Positions 8,323 through 16,218 of a stretch of DNA of 64,000 nucleotides are shown here, piece after piece. The stretch lies in contig CAAFPW010000090.1 of NCBI GenBank assembly GCA_900764925.1, forward strand, positions 27,830 to 91,829. Direction: 5' to 3'. The notes under the pieces were generated by a model. That model saw nothing but the letters and a program-made list of their open reading frames with translations. It was not told the DNA's origin and made no database searches. This stretch comes from Fusobacteriaceae bacterium (GTDB lineage: Bacteria > Fusobacteriota > Fusobacteriia > Fusobacteriales > Fusobacteriaceae). Each line of letters starts with the position of its first letter. Positions within the stretch are counted from its first letter, which is position 1. A program made the translations under genes and the position numbers.

Positions 8323-9276
8323 TTAATATCCTTTTTTAGAAGTAACTATATTTTTTAATGGTTTATTTAGAAAATAGGCTTTTAAATTTTCAATAGCTAA
8401 TTTTCTGACATTATCAAGTGTATAATTTAGATGATAACCGCCAGCTATATGGGGAGTAAGAATTAAATTTTTACTCTGCCAAAGTTGATGATTTTTAGGA
8501 AGAGGTTCAATATGAGTAACATCAATTCCAGCACCACTTATAATATTATTTTCTAAAGCAAAATATAAATCATCACTTGAAACAGTAGTTCCTCTTCCAA
8601 TATTGATAAAAATAGAACTTTTTTTCATTTTTTTAAATTTTTCTATATTAAATAGATTAATAGTTTCAGAGGTTTCAGGCAAAATAGAGATTACAATATC
8701 AAAATTAGGTAAAATATTATCTAGTTCTTCAAGAGAATATATATTTTCTATAAACTCTGGATAATTATTTAGATTTTTTTTGACACCAGAAATATTACTT
8801 CCAAGAAGATATAATTTTTTTCCTAATTCTTTACCAATATTTCCAAGTCCAATAATAAGGGTTTTAGAATTAAAAATAGATTGTACCTCTCCTTCATCTT
8901 TCCAAATACACTCTTGCTGATTTTTTATATAATTAGGAATTTTTTTCTTTAAAGCAAAAATTAGAGCTAGAGCATGTTCTGCAAGAGCCAAATCATAAGC
9001 TCCAGTAGAATTAGTAAGAGTTATATCTTTATTAGAAAGAATATCAACATAAGAATTGATCCCAGCACTATTTAGATGAATCCATTTAAGCTTTTTACTA
9101 TTTTGTAGCAGCTGAGAAGAGATATTTCCTAAGATTATTTCACACTCTTCTAAAATCTCTTGAGTTACATTTTCAGCATGTAAATAACAGATATCACTTG
9201 GTGGAAGTGAAGTAATCTCAGTTATTATTTTTTTATTTTCTTCTGTCATAGGTATAGTTATAATAATTTTTGCCAT
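8323..9276 (-). CDS. D-isomer-specific 2-hydroxyacid dehydrogenase
   Basis: NAD(P)-dependent dehydrogenase that interconverts a 2-oxoacid and a D-2-hydroxyacid. Numbering from the ATG at 9276, the dinucleotide-binding motif GLGNIG is at 143-148. The catalytic residues are Arg228 (NIGRG), Glu257 (HIEP) and His276 (TPHIAG). The frame extends to a TTG at 9291, but a GAAGGAGG Shine-Dalgarno lies in between and decides for 9276 (317 residues). In this neighbourhood it could act on glyoxylate, hydroxypyruvate or tartronate-type intermediates, which is inference from context. An intrinsic terminator separates it from the upstream glycerate kinase gene, so it may be expressed by read-through or separately. 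Confidence 0.92.
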   Translation of the reverse strand: MAKIIITIPMTEENKKIITEITSLPPSDICYLHAENVTQEILEECEIILGNISSQLLQNSKKLKWIHLNSAGINSYVDILSNKDITLTNSTGAYDLALAEHALALIFALKKKIPNYIKNQQECIWKDEGEVQSIFNSKTLIIGLGNIGKELGKKLYLLGSNISGVKKNLNNYPEFIENIYSLEELDNILPNFDIVISILPETSETINLFNIEKFKKMKKSSIFINIGRGTTVSSDDLYFALENNIISGAGIDVTHIEPLPKNHQLWQSKNLILTPHIAGGYHLNYTLDNVRKLAIENLKAYFLNKPLKNIVTSKKGY

Positions 9277-9308
9277 TGTAGCCTCCTTCAATTGTGACCT
9301 TCTTTATA

Positions 9309-9337
9309 AAAAAGAGCTGTATCAAACAGCTCTTTTT
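9309..9337 (-). terminator. Terminator after glycerate kinase
   Basis: A perfect 12-bp stem (9309-9320 with 9326-9337) encloses a 5-base loop and is followed on the minus strand by T-rich sequence. It begins directly after the glycerate kinase stop codon and splits the garR-garK genes from the three downstream minus-strand genes. Confidence 0.8.
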
Positions 9338-10480
9338 CTATCTTCCTAAATAAAAAGCTCTGATAGCCTTTTCACCTGTAAATTCTAATAATTCTTTTAC
9401 ATTTTTGATTGCTTTATCTAGGGACATAGGTTCATTTATAATATCTAATACTAAATCTATACCATTTTTATAAATATCTGTCAAATTTTTATCTGAACTA
9501 CCAACTATTGCAATAACAGGAATATTGTATTTTTTTGCTGTAAGTGCTATTCCAACAGGAGCTTTACCATTTACAGATTGATTATCAATTCTTCCTTCTC
9601 CAGTAATAACTAAATCAGCATCTTTAAGATTTTCTTCTAATTCAATTAATTCCATAATTTTGATAATTCCTTCATTAAATTCAGCTTTACAGACACTTAG
9701 AAGAGCATATCCTAGTCCACCAGCTGCTCCACTACCAGGTTTAATAGAATTTTTTTCTCCAAGATATTCATCAATAATATTACCATAATTATTTAATATG
9801 CAATCAAGATTTACAATATCTTCTTTAGAGGCTCCTTTTTGTGGTCCATATATATATGATGCTCCATTTTCACCACATAGAATATTTCTAACATCAGATA
9901 AAATAGTTATTTTAGTTTTTGTTACTCTTGAATCAAAATTTGTTAAATCAATTCTTGATAATCTACTTAACTCAATAGGAGTATATCCAATTTCATTATT
10001 TTGAGAATCATAAAATTTAGCACCTAATGCAGCAAGCATTCCAGCACCACCATCATTAGTAGCACTTCCACCAATACCTATATAGATTTCTTTAATTCCC
10101 ATATCTAAAATTTGTTTAAGAATTTGTCCAACTCCATAAGTTGTAGCTTTATAAGGATTTAAGCTTTCATGAGGAACAAGATTTATTCCAGAAGATTCTG
10201 CCATCTCCATAACTGCAATATTATTTTTTATTATACCAAATTTAGCTTTAACTGTATCTCCTAAAGGACCTTTAACTTCTAAATATTTATATTCACCAGA
10301 AGTTGCTTCAACTATTGCTTCAACAGTTCCCTCTCCTCCATCTGCAATAGGAATCTTTTTTATGGAGATATTATCTTTTTTATACTTTAAAATTCCACTT
10401 TCAATATAATCTTCAACCTCTTTTGAAGTAGCACTTCCTTTAAAAGAATCAACAGCTATAATTACTTTTAAATCTTCCAT
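9338..10480 (-). CDS. garK: Glycerate kinase (GarK/GlxK family)
   Basis: Phosphorylates D-glycerate with ATP, giving 2-phosphoglycerate in the E. coli GarK branch of the family. At 380 residues it has the normal length. Diagnostic segments are the N-terminal IIAVDSFKGSATSKE, PIADGGEGT, GIGGSATNDGGAGMLAALG and VITGEGRID. It is the last gene before a terminator in the series garR, gudD, aldolase candidate, garK. It completes the route by feeding glycerate from tartronate semialdehyde into glycolysis. It lies 8 bases after the aldolase-family gene. Confidence 0.95.
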   Translation of the reverse strand: MEDLKVIIAVDSFKGSATSKEVEDYIESGILKYKKDNISIKKIPIADGGEGTVEAIVEATSGEYKYLEVKGPLGDTVKAKFGIIKNNIAVMEMAESSGINLVPHESLNPYKATTYGVGQILKQILDMGIKEIYIGIGGSATNDGGAGMLAALGAKFYDSQNNEIGYTPIELSRLSRIDLTNFDSRVTKTKITILSDVRNILCGENGASYIYGPQKGASKEDIVNLDCILNNYGNIIDEYLGEKNSIKPGSGAAGGLGYALLSVCKAEFNEGIIKIMELIELEENLKDADLVITGEGRIDNQSVNGKAPVGIALTAKKYNIPVIAIVGSSDKNLTDIYKNGIDLVLDIINEPMSLDKAIKNVKELLEFTGEKAIRAFYLGR

Positions 10481-10488
10481 AAAAGTAC

Positions 10489-11385
10489 CTACCTTTTTAA
10501 TAAACCAGCCTCATCCATTTTATTAGCCATAAATTGTACTATATTTTCTTTAGATGGAAGGCTTGGTTTTATAGGATTTCCTACATTCATTTTATTGATA
10601 TTAGCCATATCTTTAGTAGCTACAGGGAAGCTAGCTTTATCCATAGATAATCTAACAGGGTTGAATTGGAATTGAAGTTCAAGAGAACCTTGAATATCTC
10701 CTTCTACATACTTGTTGTAGATAGAAGTTATCATTTGTGGGAAAATATTTCCTGTAGTGCATACTCCTCCAACAGCTCCGATTGATAGAGAAGAGAAAAG
10801 TAGTGTATCTTTTCCACCAAAAACCTTAAACCCAGTGTCTCTAGTTCTTCTAATAAATTCTAAAACTTGATTTATATCTCCACTAGAATCTTTTATACCA
10901 ACAATATTTTTAACTTCTCTTGCTAATTTTTCAACTAAATCTCCTGAAAGAGTGTAACCAATTCTAGGATTATTATAAATCAAAAGAGGAAGATCAGTTG
11001 CTTCAGCAACAGTTTTATAGTGAAGGAATAATTCCTCTTCTGTTGGTTTTAAAAACATAGGTTGAAGTAAAGCAACTGCATCAGCACCAACAGCTTTGGC
11101 CATTTTAGCTAATTTTACACATTTTGATGTTCTGATGGCACCAATTCCCATAATCACAGGAATTCTACCATCAACTTCATCAACAATAGTTTTAGTAATT
11201 TTTTCATATTCTTCATCATCAAACATATAGAATTCACTGTTACTTCCATGTGCTAAAATCCCATGAATTCCATTATCTATAAGAAAATTAACATGTTTTC
11301 TTAATTTATCATAATCTACATTCTCCTCTTCTGTCATTGGAGTAAGAATAGGAACATAGATTCCTTTAAGTAAGTTTAAATCCAT
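10489..11385 (-). CDS. DHDPS/NanA-family lyase; probable keto-deoxyglucarate aldolase
   Basis: A class I (Schiff-base) TIM-barrel enzyme of the dihydrodipicolinate synthase family, 298 residues from the ATG at 11385. The GTG at 11397 is part of the GAGGTG Shine-Dalgarno. The Schiff-base Lys is residue 165 (GIKDSSGD) and the partner Tyr is 137 (YNNP). The usual GTTGE loop reads GSNSE (47-51), closest to the GSNGE of keto-acid aldolases in the family. Sandwiched between glucarate dehydratase and glycerate kinase, it should act on 5-keto-4-deoxyglucarate. Because garR and garK are present and no alpha-ketoglutarate-semialdehyde dehydrogenase is, I infer an aldolase giving pyruvate plus tartronate semialdehyde (the role of GarL in E. 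coli). The alternative is a decarboxylating KdgD-type dehydratase. Confidence 0.85.
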   Translation of the reverse strand: MDLNLLKGIYVPILTPMTEEENVDYDKLRKHVNFLIDNGIHGILAHGSNSEFYMFDDEEYEKITKTIVDEVDGRIPVIMGIGAIRTSKCVKLAKMAKAVGADAVALLQPMFLKPTEEELFLHYKTVAEATDLPLLIYNNPRIGYTLSGDLVEKLAREVKNIVGIKDSSGDINQVLEFIRRTRDTGFKVFGGKDTLLFSSLSIGAVGGVCTTGNIFPQMITSIYNKYVEGDIQGSLELQFQFNPVRLSMDKASFPVATKDMANINKMNVGNPIKPSLPSKENIVQFMANKMDEAGLLKR

Positions 11386-11413
11386 TTTTCCAAACACCTC
11401 AAATTTATTTTAA

Positions 11414-12742
11414 TTAGTCTCTATCTAGACAAGGTCTTTTATTATCAAATTTCCAACCTTTGATTAAATATTGCATAGCAGCTGCGTCATCTCTAGCTCC
11501 TAAATTATTATCTACATATAATTTATGTGCTGCCATGATTTTATCCATATCAATTTCGATTCCAAGACCAGGTACATCTTTAGGAACTGTAATTTCTCCA
11601 TTAACTATTTTATGAGCATTTTTAGTTAAATCTTGTCCATCTTGCCAAATCCAGTGAGTGTCTATAGCAGTTATATTTCCAGGAACTGCAGCTGCAACAT
11701 GGCTGAACATAGCTAAAGATATATCAAAGTGGTTATTTGAGTGTGATCCCCAAGTTAATCCAAATTCATTACACATTTGTCCAACTCTTACAGAACCTTC
11801 CATAGTCCAGAAATGTGGATCAGCAAGTGGAATAGATACGCTATTTAAAGCTACAGAGTGTTGCATTTGTCTCCAGTCAGTAGCTATCATATTAGTAGCT
11901 GTAGGAAGTCCTGTTGCTTTTCTAAATTCAGACATAACTTCTCTTCCAGAGAAACCATCTTCAGCTCCACAAGGATCTTCAGCATAAGCTAAAATTCCAT
12001 GCATATCTTTACATAACTCAACTGCTTCTTTTAGAGACCAAGCTCCATTAGGGTCTAAAGTAATTCTAGCATTAGGAAAAGCTTCATGTAAAGCTTTTAT
12101 AGCTTTTATCTCTTCTTTACCTTTTAAAACTCCACCTTTTAATTTAAAATCTTCAAATCCATATCTTTTGTGAGCAGCTTTTGCTAATTCAACAACTGCT
12201 TCTGGAGTCATAGCTTCTTTTCTTCTAATTTTTCCCCAATCATCAGAATTATCATCATTATCTATATAAGGTAAGTCAGTTTTGTTTTTATCAGCTATAT
12301 AGAAAAGGTATCCTAAAACTTTTACTTTTTCTCTTTGTTGTCCTTCTCCTAATAAGGCTGCTACAGGAACACCTAAAAATTTACCCATAAGGTCTAATAA
12401 AGGAGCTTCTACTGCAGTCATTGCATGTACTGTTGTTCTAAGGTCAAAAGTTTGAGTTCCTCTTCCAGAAGCATCCCTATCTTTAAAAGTATCATATATA
12501 CTTTTTACTATATTTTTATATTCTCCAATACTTTTTCCAACAACTAAAGATTTTGCATCTTCAAGAGTTTGTCTGATTTTTTCTCCACCGGGAACTTCTC
12601 CTACTCCAATTTCTCCATTATCAGCTTTTAAGATAACAATGTTTCTAGTAAAGAAAGGTCCATGAGCTCCACTAAGGTTAAGAAGCATACTATCATATCC
12701 AGCTACTGGAATAACATTCATTTCAACAATTTTAGGTATCAT
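11414..12742 (-). CDS. gudD: Glucarate dehydratase (copy 1)
   Basis: Enolase-superfamily enzyme that dehydrates D-glucarate to 5-keto-4-deoxy-D-glucarate. At 442 residues it aligns with E. coli GudD with a constant offset of 5. The catalytic KxK is at 200-202, metal ligands are Asp230, Glu255 and Asn284, Asp308 follows, and the catalytic His334 sits in SHSNNH. All active-site residues are therefore kept. The start follows a GGAGG site. It is second in the minus operon after garR, and the dehydration product is the presumed substrate of the next gene. A second full-length paralogue lies at 18005-19357. Confidence 0.96.
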   Translation of the reverse strand: MIPKIVEMNVIPVAGYDSMLLNLSGAHGPFFTRNIVILKADNGEIGVGEVPGGEKIRQTLEDAKSLVVGKSIGEYKNIVKSIYDTFKDRDASGRGTQTFDLRTTVHAMTAVEAPLLDLMGKFLGVPVAALLGEGQQREKVKVLGYLFYIADKNKTDLPYIDNDDNSDDWGKIRRKEAMTPEAVVELAKAAHKRYGFEDFKLKGGVLKGKEEIKAIKALHEAFPNARITLDPNGAWSLKEAVELCKDMHGILAYAEDPCGAEDGFSGREVMSEFRKATGLPTATNMIATDWRQMQHSVALNSVSIPLADPHFWTMEGSVRVGQMCNEFGLTWGSHSNNHFDISLAMFSHVAAAVPGNITAIDTHWIWQDGQDLTKNAHKIVNGEITVPKDVPGLGIEIDMDKIMAAHKLYVDNNLGARDDAAAMQYLIKGWKFDNKRPCLDRD

Positions 12743-12791
12743 TATTTTCCTCCAAATTATTTTTTATCCATAATAAATTTTAGGATTTAGA

Positions 12792-12826
12792 ATATAAGTT
12801 CTAGCTTTATTTGCTAGAACTTATAT
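12792..12826. repeat. Perfect 14-bp inverted repeat between garR and gudD
   Basis: Arms 12792-12805 and 12813-12826 are perfectly complementary with a 7-base loop. On the minus strand, in which both genes are read, no T-run follows, so a classical terminator is unlikely. An mRNA processing or stabilising hairpin that sets the garR:gudD ratio, or a protein-binding site, would fit better. Confidence 0.7.
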
Positions 12827-12888
12827 CAAAGGTTTTACTAGGTTAATTTAGGTTAGTTTATATTAAGAAAGGTTAAAAGTAAATTTAA

Positions 12889-13779
12889 TTAGTTTTTATT
12901 TCCAACTGTTAAATTATTTATTTTTTCATAGTAGTTAAGAATAGCAGAGTGGTCTTTTTTCTCTCTTCCATCTACTTTTAAAGCTTGCATAATTTCCATT
13001 ACTTGAGAAGTTAAAGGTAAGGATACATTAATAGCATGAGATGTATCTAAAGCGTTTTGTAAATCTTTTATATGTAATTCAATTCTAAATCCAGGTTCAA
13101 AGTTTCTAGAAATCATCATAGGAGCTTTAGCATTCATAACAGTACTTCCAGCTAGTCCACCTTTTATAGCATCAAATACTAATTGTGGATCAACTCCTGC
13201 TTTTTCACATAGAACAAATGCTTCGCTTAAAGCGGCTATATTTAAAGCAACTATAATTTGGTTAGCAAGTTTAGTAGTATTTCCTGCTCCAACATCTCCA
13301 ACTCTAACAACAGAACCAGCCATAGACATCATTAAATCATAGTATTTATCAAAAGTTTCTTGTTTTCCTCCAACCATTACTGAAATAGTTCCATCTATTG
13401 CTTTAGGTTCTCCACCAGATACAGGGGCATCTAAAAGTTCTACTCCATATTCAGCTAATTTTTCAGCTATATCTTGACTTTCTACAGGATTGATAGAACT
13501 CATATCAATAACTGTACAACCAGCTTTTAATCCTTCAGCTGCACCTCCCTCATTGAAAAGAGCAGCTTTTACATGTGGAGAATTAGGTAACATAGTTATT
13601 AATACTTCACAGTTTTCTCCAACTTCTTTTCCACATGAAGCAGCTTTTGCACCACAAGCAACAACTTCTTCTACAGCAGCTTTGTTGAAGTCAAATGCTA
13701 TTACTTCATATCCAGCTTTTAAAACATTTTTACACATAGGTTTTCCCATTATTCCAAGTCCAATAAAACCAACTTTCAT
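12889..13779 (-). CDS. garR: Tartronate semialdehyde reductase (2-hydroxy-3-oxopropionate reductase)
   Basis: NAD(P)H-dependent beta-hydroxyacid dehydrogenase that reduces tartronate semialdehyde to D-glycerate. The 296-residue length is standard. The dinucleotide motif GLGIMG is at residues 7-12, the substrate motif DAPVSGGEPKA is at 118-127, and the catalytic Lys is 170 (NTTKLANQ). It is the first gene of the minus-strand operon, divergent from cdaR. The combination with glucarate dehydratase and glycerate kinase supports GarR over 3-hydroxyisobutyrate or other family members, which share the motifs. Confidence 0.93.
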   Translation of the reverse strand: MKVGFIGLGIMGKPMCKNVLKAGYEVIAFDFNKAAVEEVVACGAKAASCGKEVGENCEVLITMLPNSPHVKAALFNEGGAAEGLKAGCTVIDMSSINPVESQDIAEKLAEYGVELLDAPVSGGEPKAIDGTISVMVGGKQETFDKYYDLMMSMAGSVVRVGDVGAGNTTKLANQIIVALNIAALSEAFVLCEKAGVDPQLVFDAIKGGLAGSTVMNAKAPMMISRNFEPGFRIELHIKDLQNALDTSHAINVSLPLTSQVMEIMQALKVDGREKKDHSAILNYYEKINNLTVGNKN

Positions 13780-13850
13780 TTTATTACCTCCTAAAAATTT
13801 ATTTGTTTCTTGATTTTGATAATATTGTAGTCTAAAATTATAACTCTTTC

Positions 13851-13868
13851 AATGTTCTGAGTAACATT
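13851..13868. promoter_or_regulatory. Inverted repeat at the garR promoter region
   Basis: AATGTT and AACATT form a perfect 6-bp inverted repeat separated by 6 bases. A minus-strand TATAAT (13837-13842) lies next to it, so the repeat would cover the -35 region of garR. It is a candidate binding site for the divergent regulator CdaR. This is inferred from position only. Confidence 0.4.
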
Positions 13869-14006
13869 ATTTTTTTTATATAATACTTTTTTTTGTTATA
13901 TGTAATAAAAAAATAAAAAACAAGTAAATTAATCAAATGATATGTAGTAAAAATGATGGTATAGTTTTGAAAATGAAAAAATATAAAATGAAATAAGAAT
14001 GAAAAC

Positions 14007-14035
14007 TTGAAATAAAAAAAAGATTATGATATACT
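14007..14035 (+). promoter_or_regulatory. cdaR promoter
   Basis: TTGAAA (14007-14012) and TATACT (14030-14035) are separated by 17 bases, and the start codon at 14070 lies 34 bases downstream. The surrounding 13780-14069 region is the AT-rich divergent regulatory interval between garR and cdaR. Confidence 0.65.
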
Positions 14036-14069
14036 TTTCAATAAAAACATAAAAGTTTTGGAGGGAAAA

Positions 14070-15164
14070 ATGGAGATTCCTGTAGAAATTGCATTAAAAA
14101 TAGTAAAAGATATGAAAGATATAATAAATCAAGATTTGAATTTTATTAATGTAAAAGGAATAATAATAGCTAGTACAGATCCTGAAAGATGTGGAAGTAA
14201 GCATGAAGCAGCATTAAAATGTATAGCAACCAATAGTGTTATTGTAATCAATAACGATCATGAATATGTAGGAAGTAAAAAAGGGATAAATATACCAGTT
14301 CATTTAGATAATGAAACTGTTGGAGTTATAGGGATTACTGGAGATCGAAATGAAGTAGAGAAATATGGAAAAATTATTAAATCAATGACAGAAATTTTAA
14401 TAAAAGAAGCTTGGTTAAAAGAGATGTCAATGAAAAAAAGAGAATATAATAGAAATATAATTGAAACTTTACTTTTTAGTAAACATAAAAATATAGATTT
14501 TTATAGCTCAATTCAACAGCCATATTCTGTAATTGTTGGAAATACAGATAATAAATTTGAAAATAACGAAGATTTATATAAAATTTTAGAAGCCCATCTA
14601 TCATTTAATAAGAAAAATATATTTACAATCACTTCTAATGAGATAATTATTTTAATGAATGAAAATCATAAGAAATATATTAGAGATATTATAATGGGAA
14701 TACAAGTAAGATTAGAAGATATTTTTAAGTTTAATTTTAAATTTGGGATAGGGAGATTAGTAGAAAATGATATTAATGATTTTAAAGTATCTTATTTAGA
14801 GGGAAGGAATGCATTACAGTATATAATAAATTTTGAAACAGATAAAGATGTTATACTTTATTCAGAATTAGATCTAGGAATACTTTTTCCAAGTTTAAAT
14901 CCTTATAAAATATCAGAGTTTGTTGAAAAAATATTTAAAAATTTATCAGATAAAGATATTGAAAATTTTTATGAAATATTTTTAGTTTATAAAAATAATA
15001 ATGGAAGTATTAAGGAAGCATCAGAAGAATTGTATATGCATAAAAATACCTTACAATATCAATTGAATAAATTAGAAAAATTAACTGGGTATAATCCAAG
15101 AAAATTAAAAGATTTTACAATCTTAGACATAGCATTTGCTTTAAAAAAATTTGACAATAAATAA
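14070..15164 (+). CDS. cdaR: CdaR-type sugar-diacid regulator
   Basis: Transcriptional regulator with an N-terminal sugar-diacid recognition domain (about residues 1-130, containing IIIASTDPERCG and a HLDNETVGVIGITG segment) and a C-terminal PucR-type helix-turn-helix (GSIKEASEELYMHKNTLQYQLNKL). CdaR activates glucarate, galactarate and glycerate genes in E. coli. Here it is divergent from the garR-gudD-garK genes, which makes it their likely regulator. The frame begins at a TTG (14058) that overlaps the GGAGGG Shine-Dalgarno, so the ATG at 14070 (364 residues) is the start. A 15-bp bidirectional terminator follows. Confidence 0.93.
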   Translation: MEIPVEIALKIVKDMKDIINQDLNFINVKGIIIASTDPERCGSKHEAALKCIATNSVIVINNDHEYVGSKKGINIPVHLDNETVGVIGITGDRNEVEKYGKIIKSMTEILIKEAWLKEMSMKKREYNRNIIETLLFSKHKNIDFYSSIQQPYSVIVGNTDNKFENNEDLYKILEAHLSFNKKNIFTITSNEIIILMNENHKKYIRDIIMGIQVRLEDIFKFNFKFGIGRLVENDINDFKVSYLEGRNALQYIINFETDKDVILYSELDLGILFPSLNPYKISEFVEKIFKNLSDKDIENFYEIFLVYKNNNGSIKEASEELYMHKNTLQYQLNKLEKLTGYNPRKLKDFTILDIAFALKKFDNK

Positions 15165-15180
15165 TATGATGTATTTAAAT

Positions 15181-15218
15181 ATAAAATAGTAGAAGGATAT
15201 TTTCTTCTACTATTTTAT
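15181..15218. terminator. Bidirectional terminator between cdaR and the AEC permease
   Basis: A perfect 15-bp stem (15181-15195 with 15204-15218, 8-base loop) has AT-rich arms. It overlaps the stop codon of the convergent permease gene and serves both transcripts. Confidence 0.85.
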
Positions 15219-16139
15219 AAAATCTAATATATAACTCCAAAGTGGAATTGTAATAATTGATAAAATAGTGCTAAGAACAACTAATTTACTAGCGAAAATA
15301 TAATCTTGTTTATATTTTGAAGCTAAAATAACTGTAGTACTACCTGCAGGCATACCACTAATAAGAACAACTATTCCAGTACTTAAATAATTAAGATTTA
15401 ATATTTTACAAATTATAAAGACAAAAAATGGAATAATAATAAGTCTTATTAGAGTATATTTAAAAGTTGTTTTAGAAAAAATAGAGAAGATAGATTTCAT
15501 TTCTCCAAGAATAGCCCCAATTAAAATCATAGAGACACTTGTAGTACAATTTCCAACATTTTTAATAGTATAATTTAAAAAATATGGGAGTTTAATAGGA
15601 GAAATCATTAAAAATAATCCTAGATAAACAGCAATTATACATGGGTGAAACATAACTTTTTTAACTATTTTATAAAAATTTTCTGAAACAGTAAAACAAG
15701 ATAAACCAGCTGACCACATCATAATTCTTTGGGGTACAAGAGCAACAGAAGCATACATAAGCCCTTCTGGTCCATATATTCCAGCAATAATTGGTAAACC
15801 TATAAATCCTGCATTTGAGGTTATGGTAGCATATCTAAGAACCTTTCTTTTTCTCTCTTCTTCCTGTTTGTAAAGAATTTTACTAAAAATATAAGTAACA
15901 ACCTGAGATAGACAAGCAAAAATAAATATGGTAATAAATTTTATTAAAATTTCACTAGAATATTTCATATCAAAAGAACTAACAATATTAGCAGGAAGGA
16001 ATATATATATTAAAAGATCTGTAAGTATTAATTTTCCTTCAGAGTTAATAATACCTTTTTTTCTAGAGATAATACCAATAGAGATAAGAGAAAATAAGAT
16101 AAGTTGTAAATTTAAAATATTAACAAAGTTTAATGTCAT
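15210..16139 (-). CDS. AEC-family (auxin efflux carrier/malate permease-like) transporter
   Basis: An inner-membrane carrier of 309 residues with about ten hydrophobic segments arranged as two repeats, as in the auxin efflux carrier family. Bacterial members move dicarboxylates such as malate or malonate. Family-typical segments are the N-terminal GIISRKKGIIN loop, IFLPANIVSSF, NAGFIGLPI and the C-terminal SGMPAGSTTVILASKY. Its place inside the glucarate/galactarate cluster suggests a sugar diacid or a product such as glycerate as substrate, which is inference. It is probably co-transcribed with garD, which lies upstream on the same strand 79 bases away. Confidence 0.9.
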   Translation of the reverse strand: MTLNFVNILNLQLILFSLISIGIISRKKGIINSEGKLILTDLLIYIFLPANIVSSFDMKYSSEILIKFITIFIFACLSQVVTYIFSKILYKQEEERKRKVLRYATITSNAGFIGLPIIAGIYGPEGLMYASVALVPQRIMMWSAGLSCFTVSENFYKIVKKVMFHPCIIAVYLGLFLMISPIKLPYFLNYTIKNVGNCTTSVSMILIGAILGEMKSIFSIFSKTTFKYTLIRLIIIPFFVFIICKILNLNYLSTGIVVLISGMPAGSTTVILASKYKQDYIFASKLVVLSTILSIITIPLWSYILDFIK

Positions 16140-16218
16140 AATTATATCCTTTCAAAATATATAAATTTAGAGGCTATTTTAAAAATAACCTCTAGATATT
16201 AAATATTAATTTTTTGAA

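Noticed and set aside
10489..11385. 4-hydroxy-tetrahydrodipicolinate synthase of lysine biosynthesis (dapA)
   Set aside because: The GTTGE motif is replaced by GSNSE, and the neighbours are all sugar-acid catabolic genes with no lysine genes.
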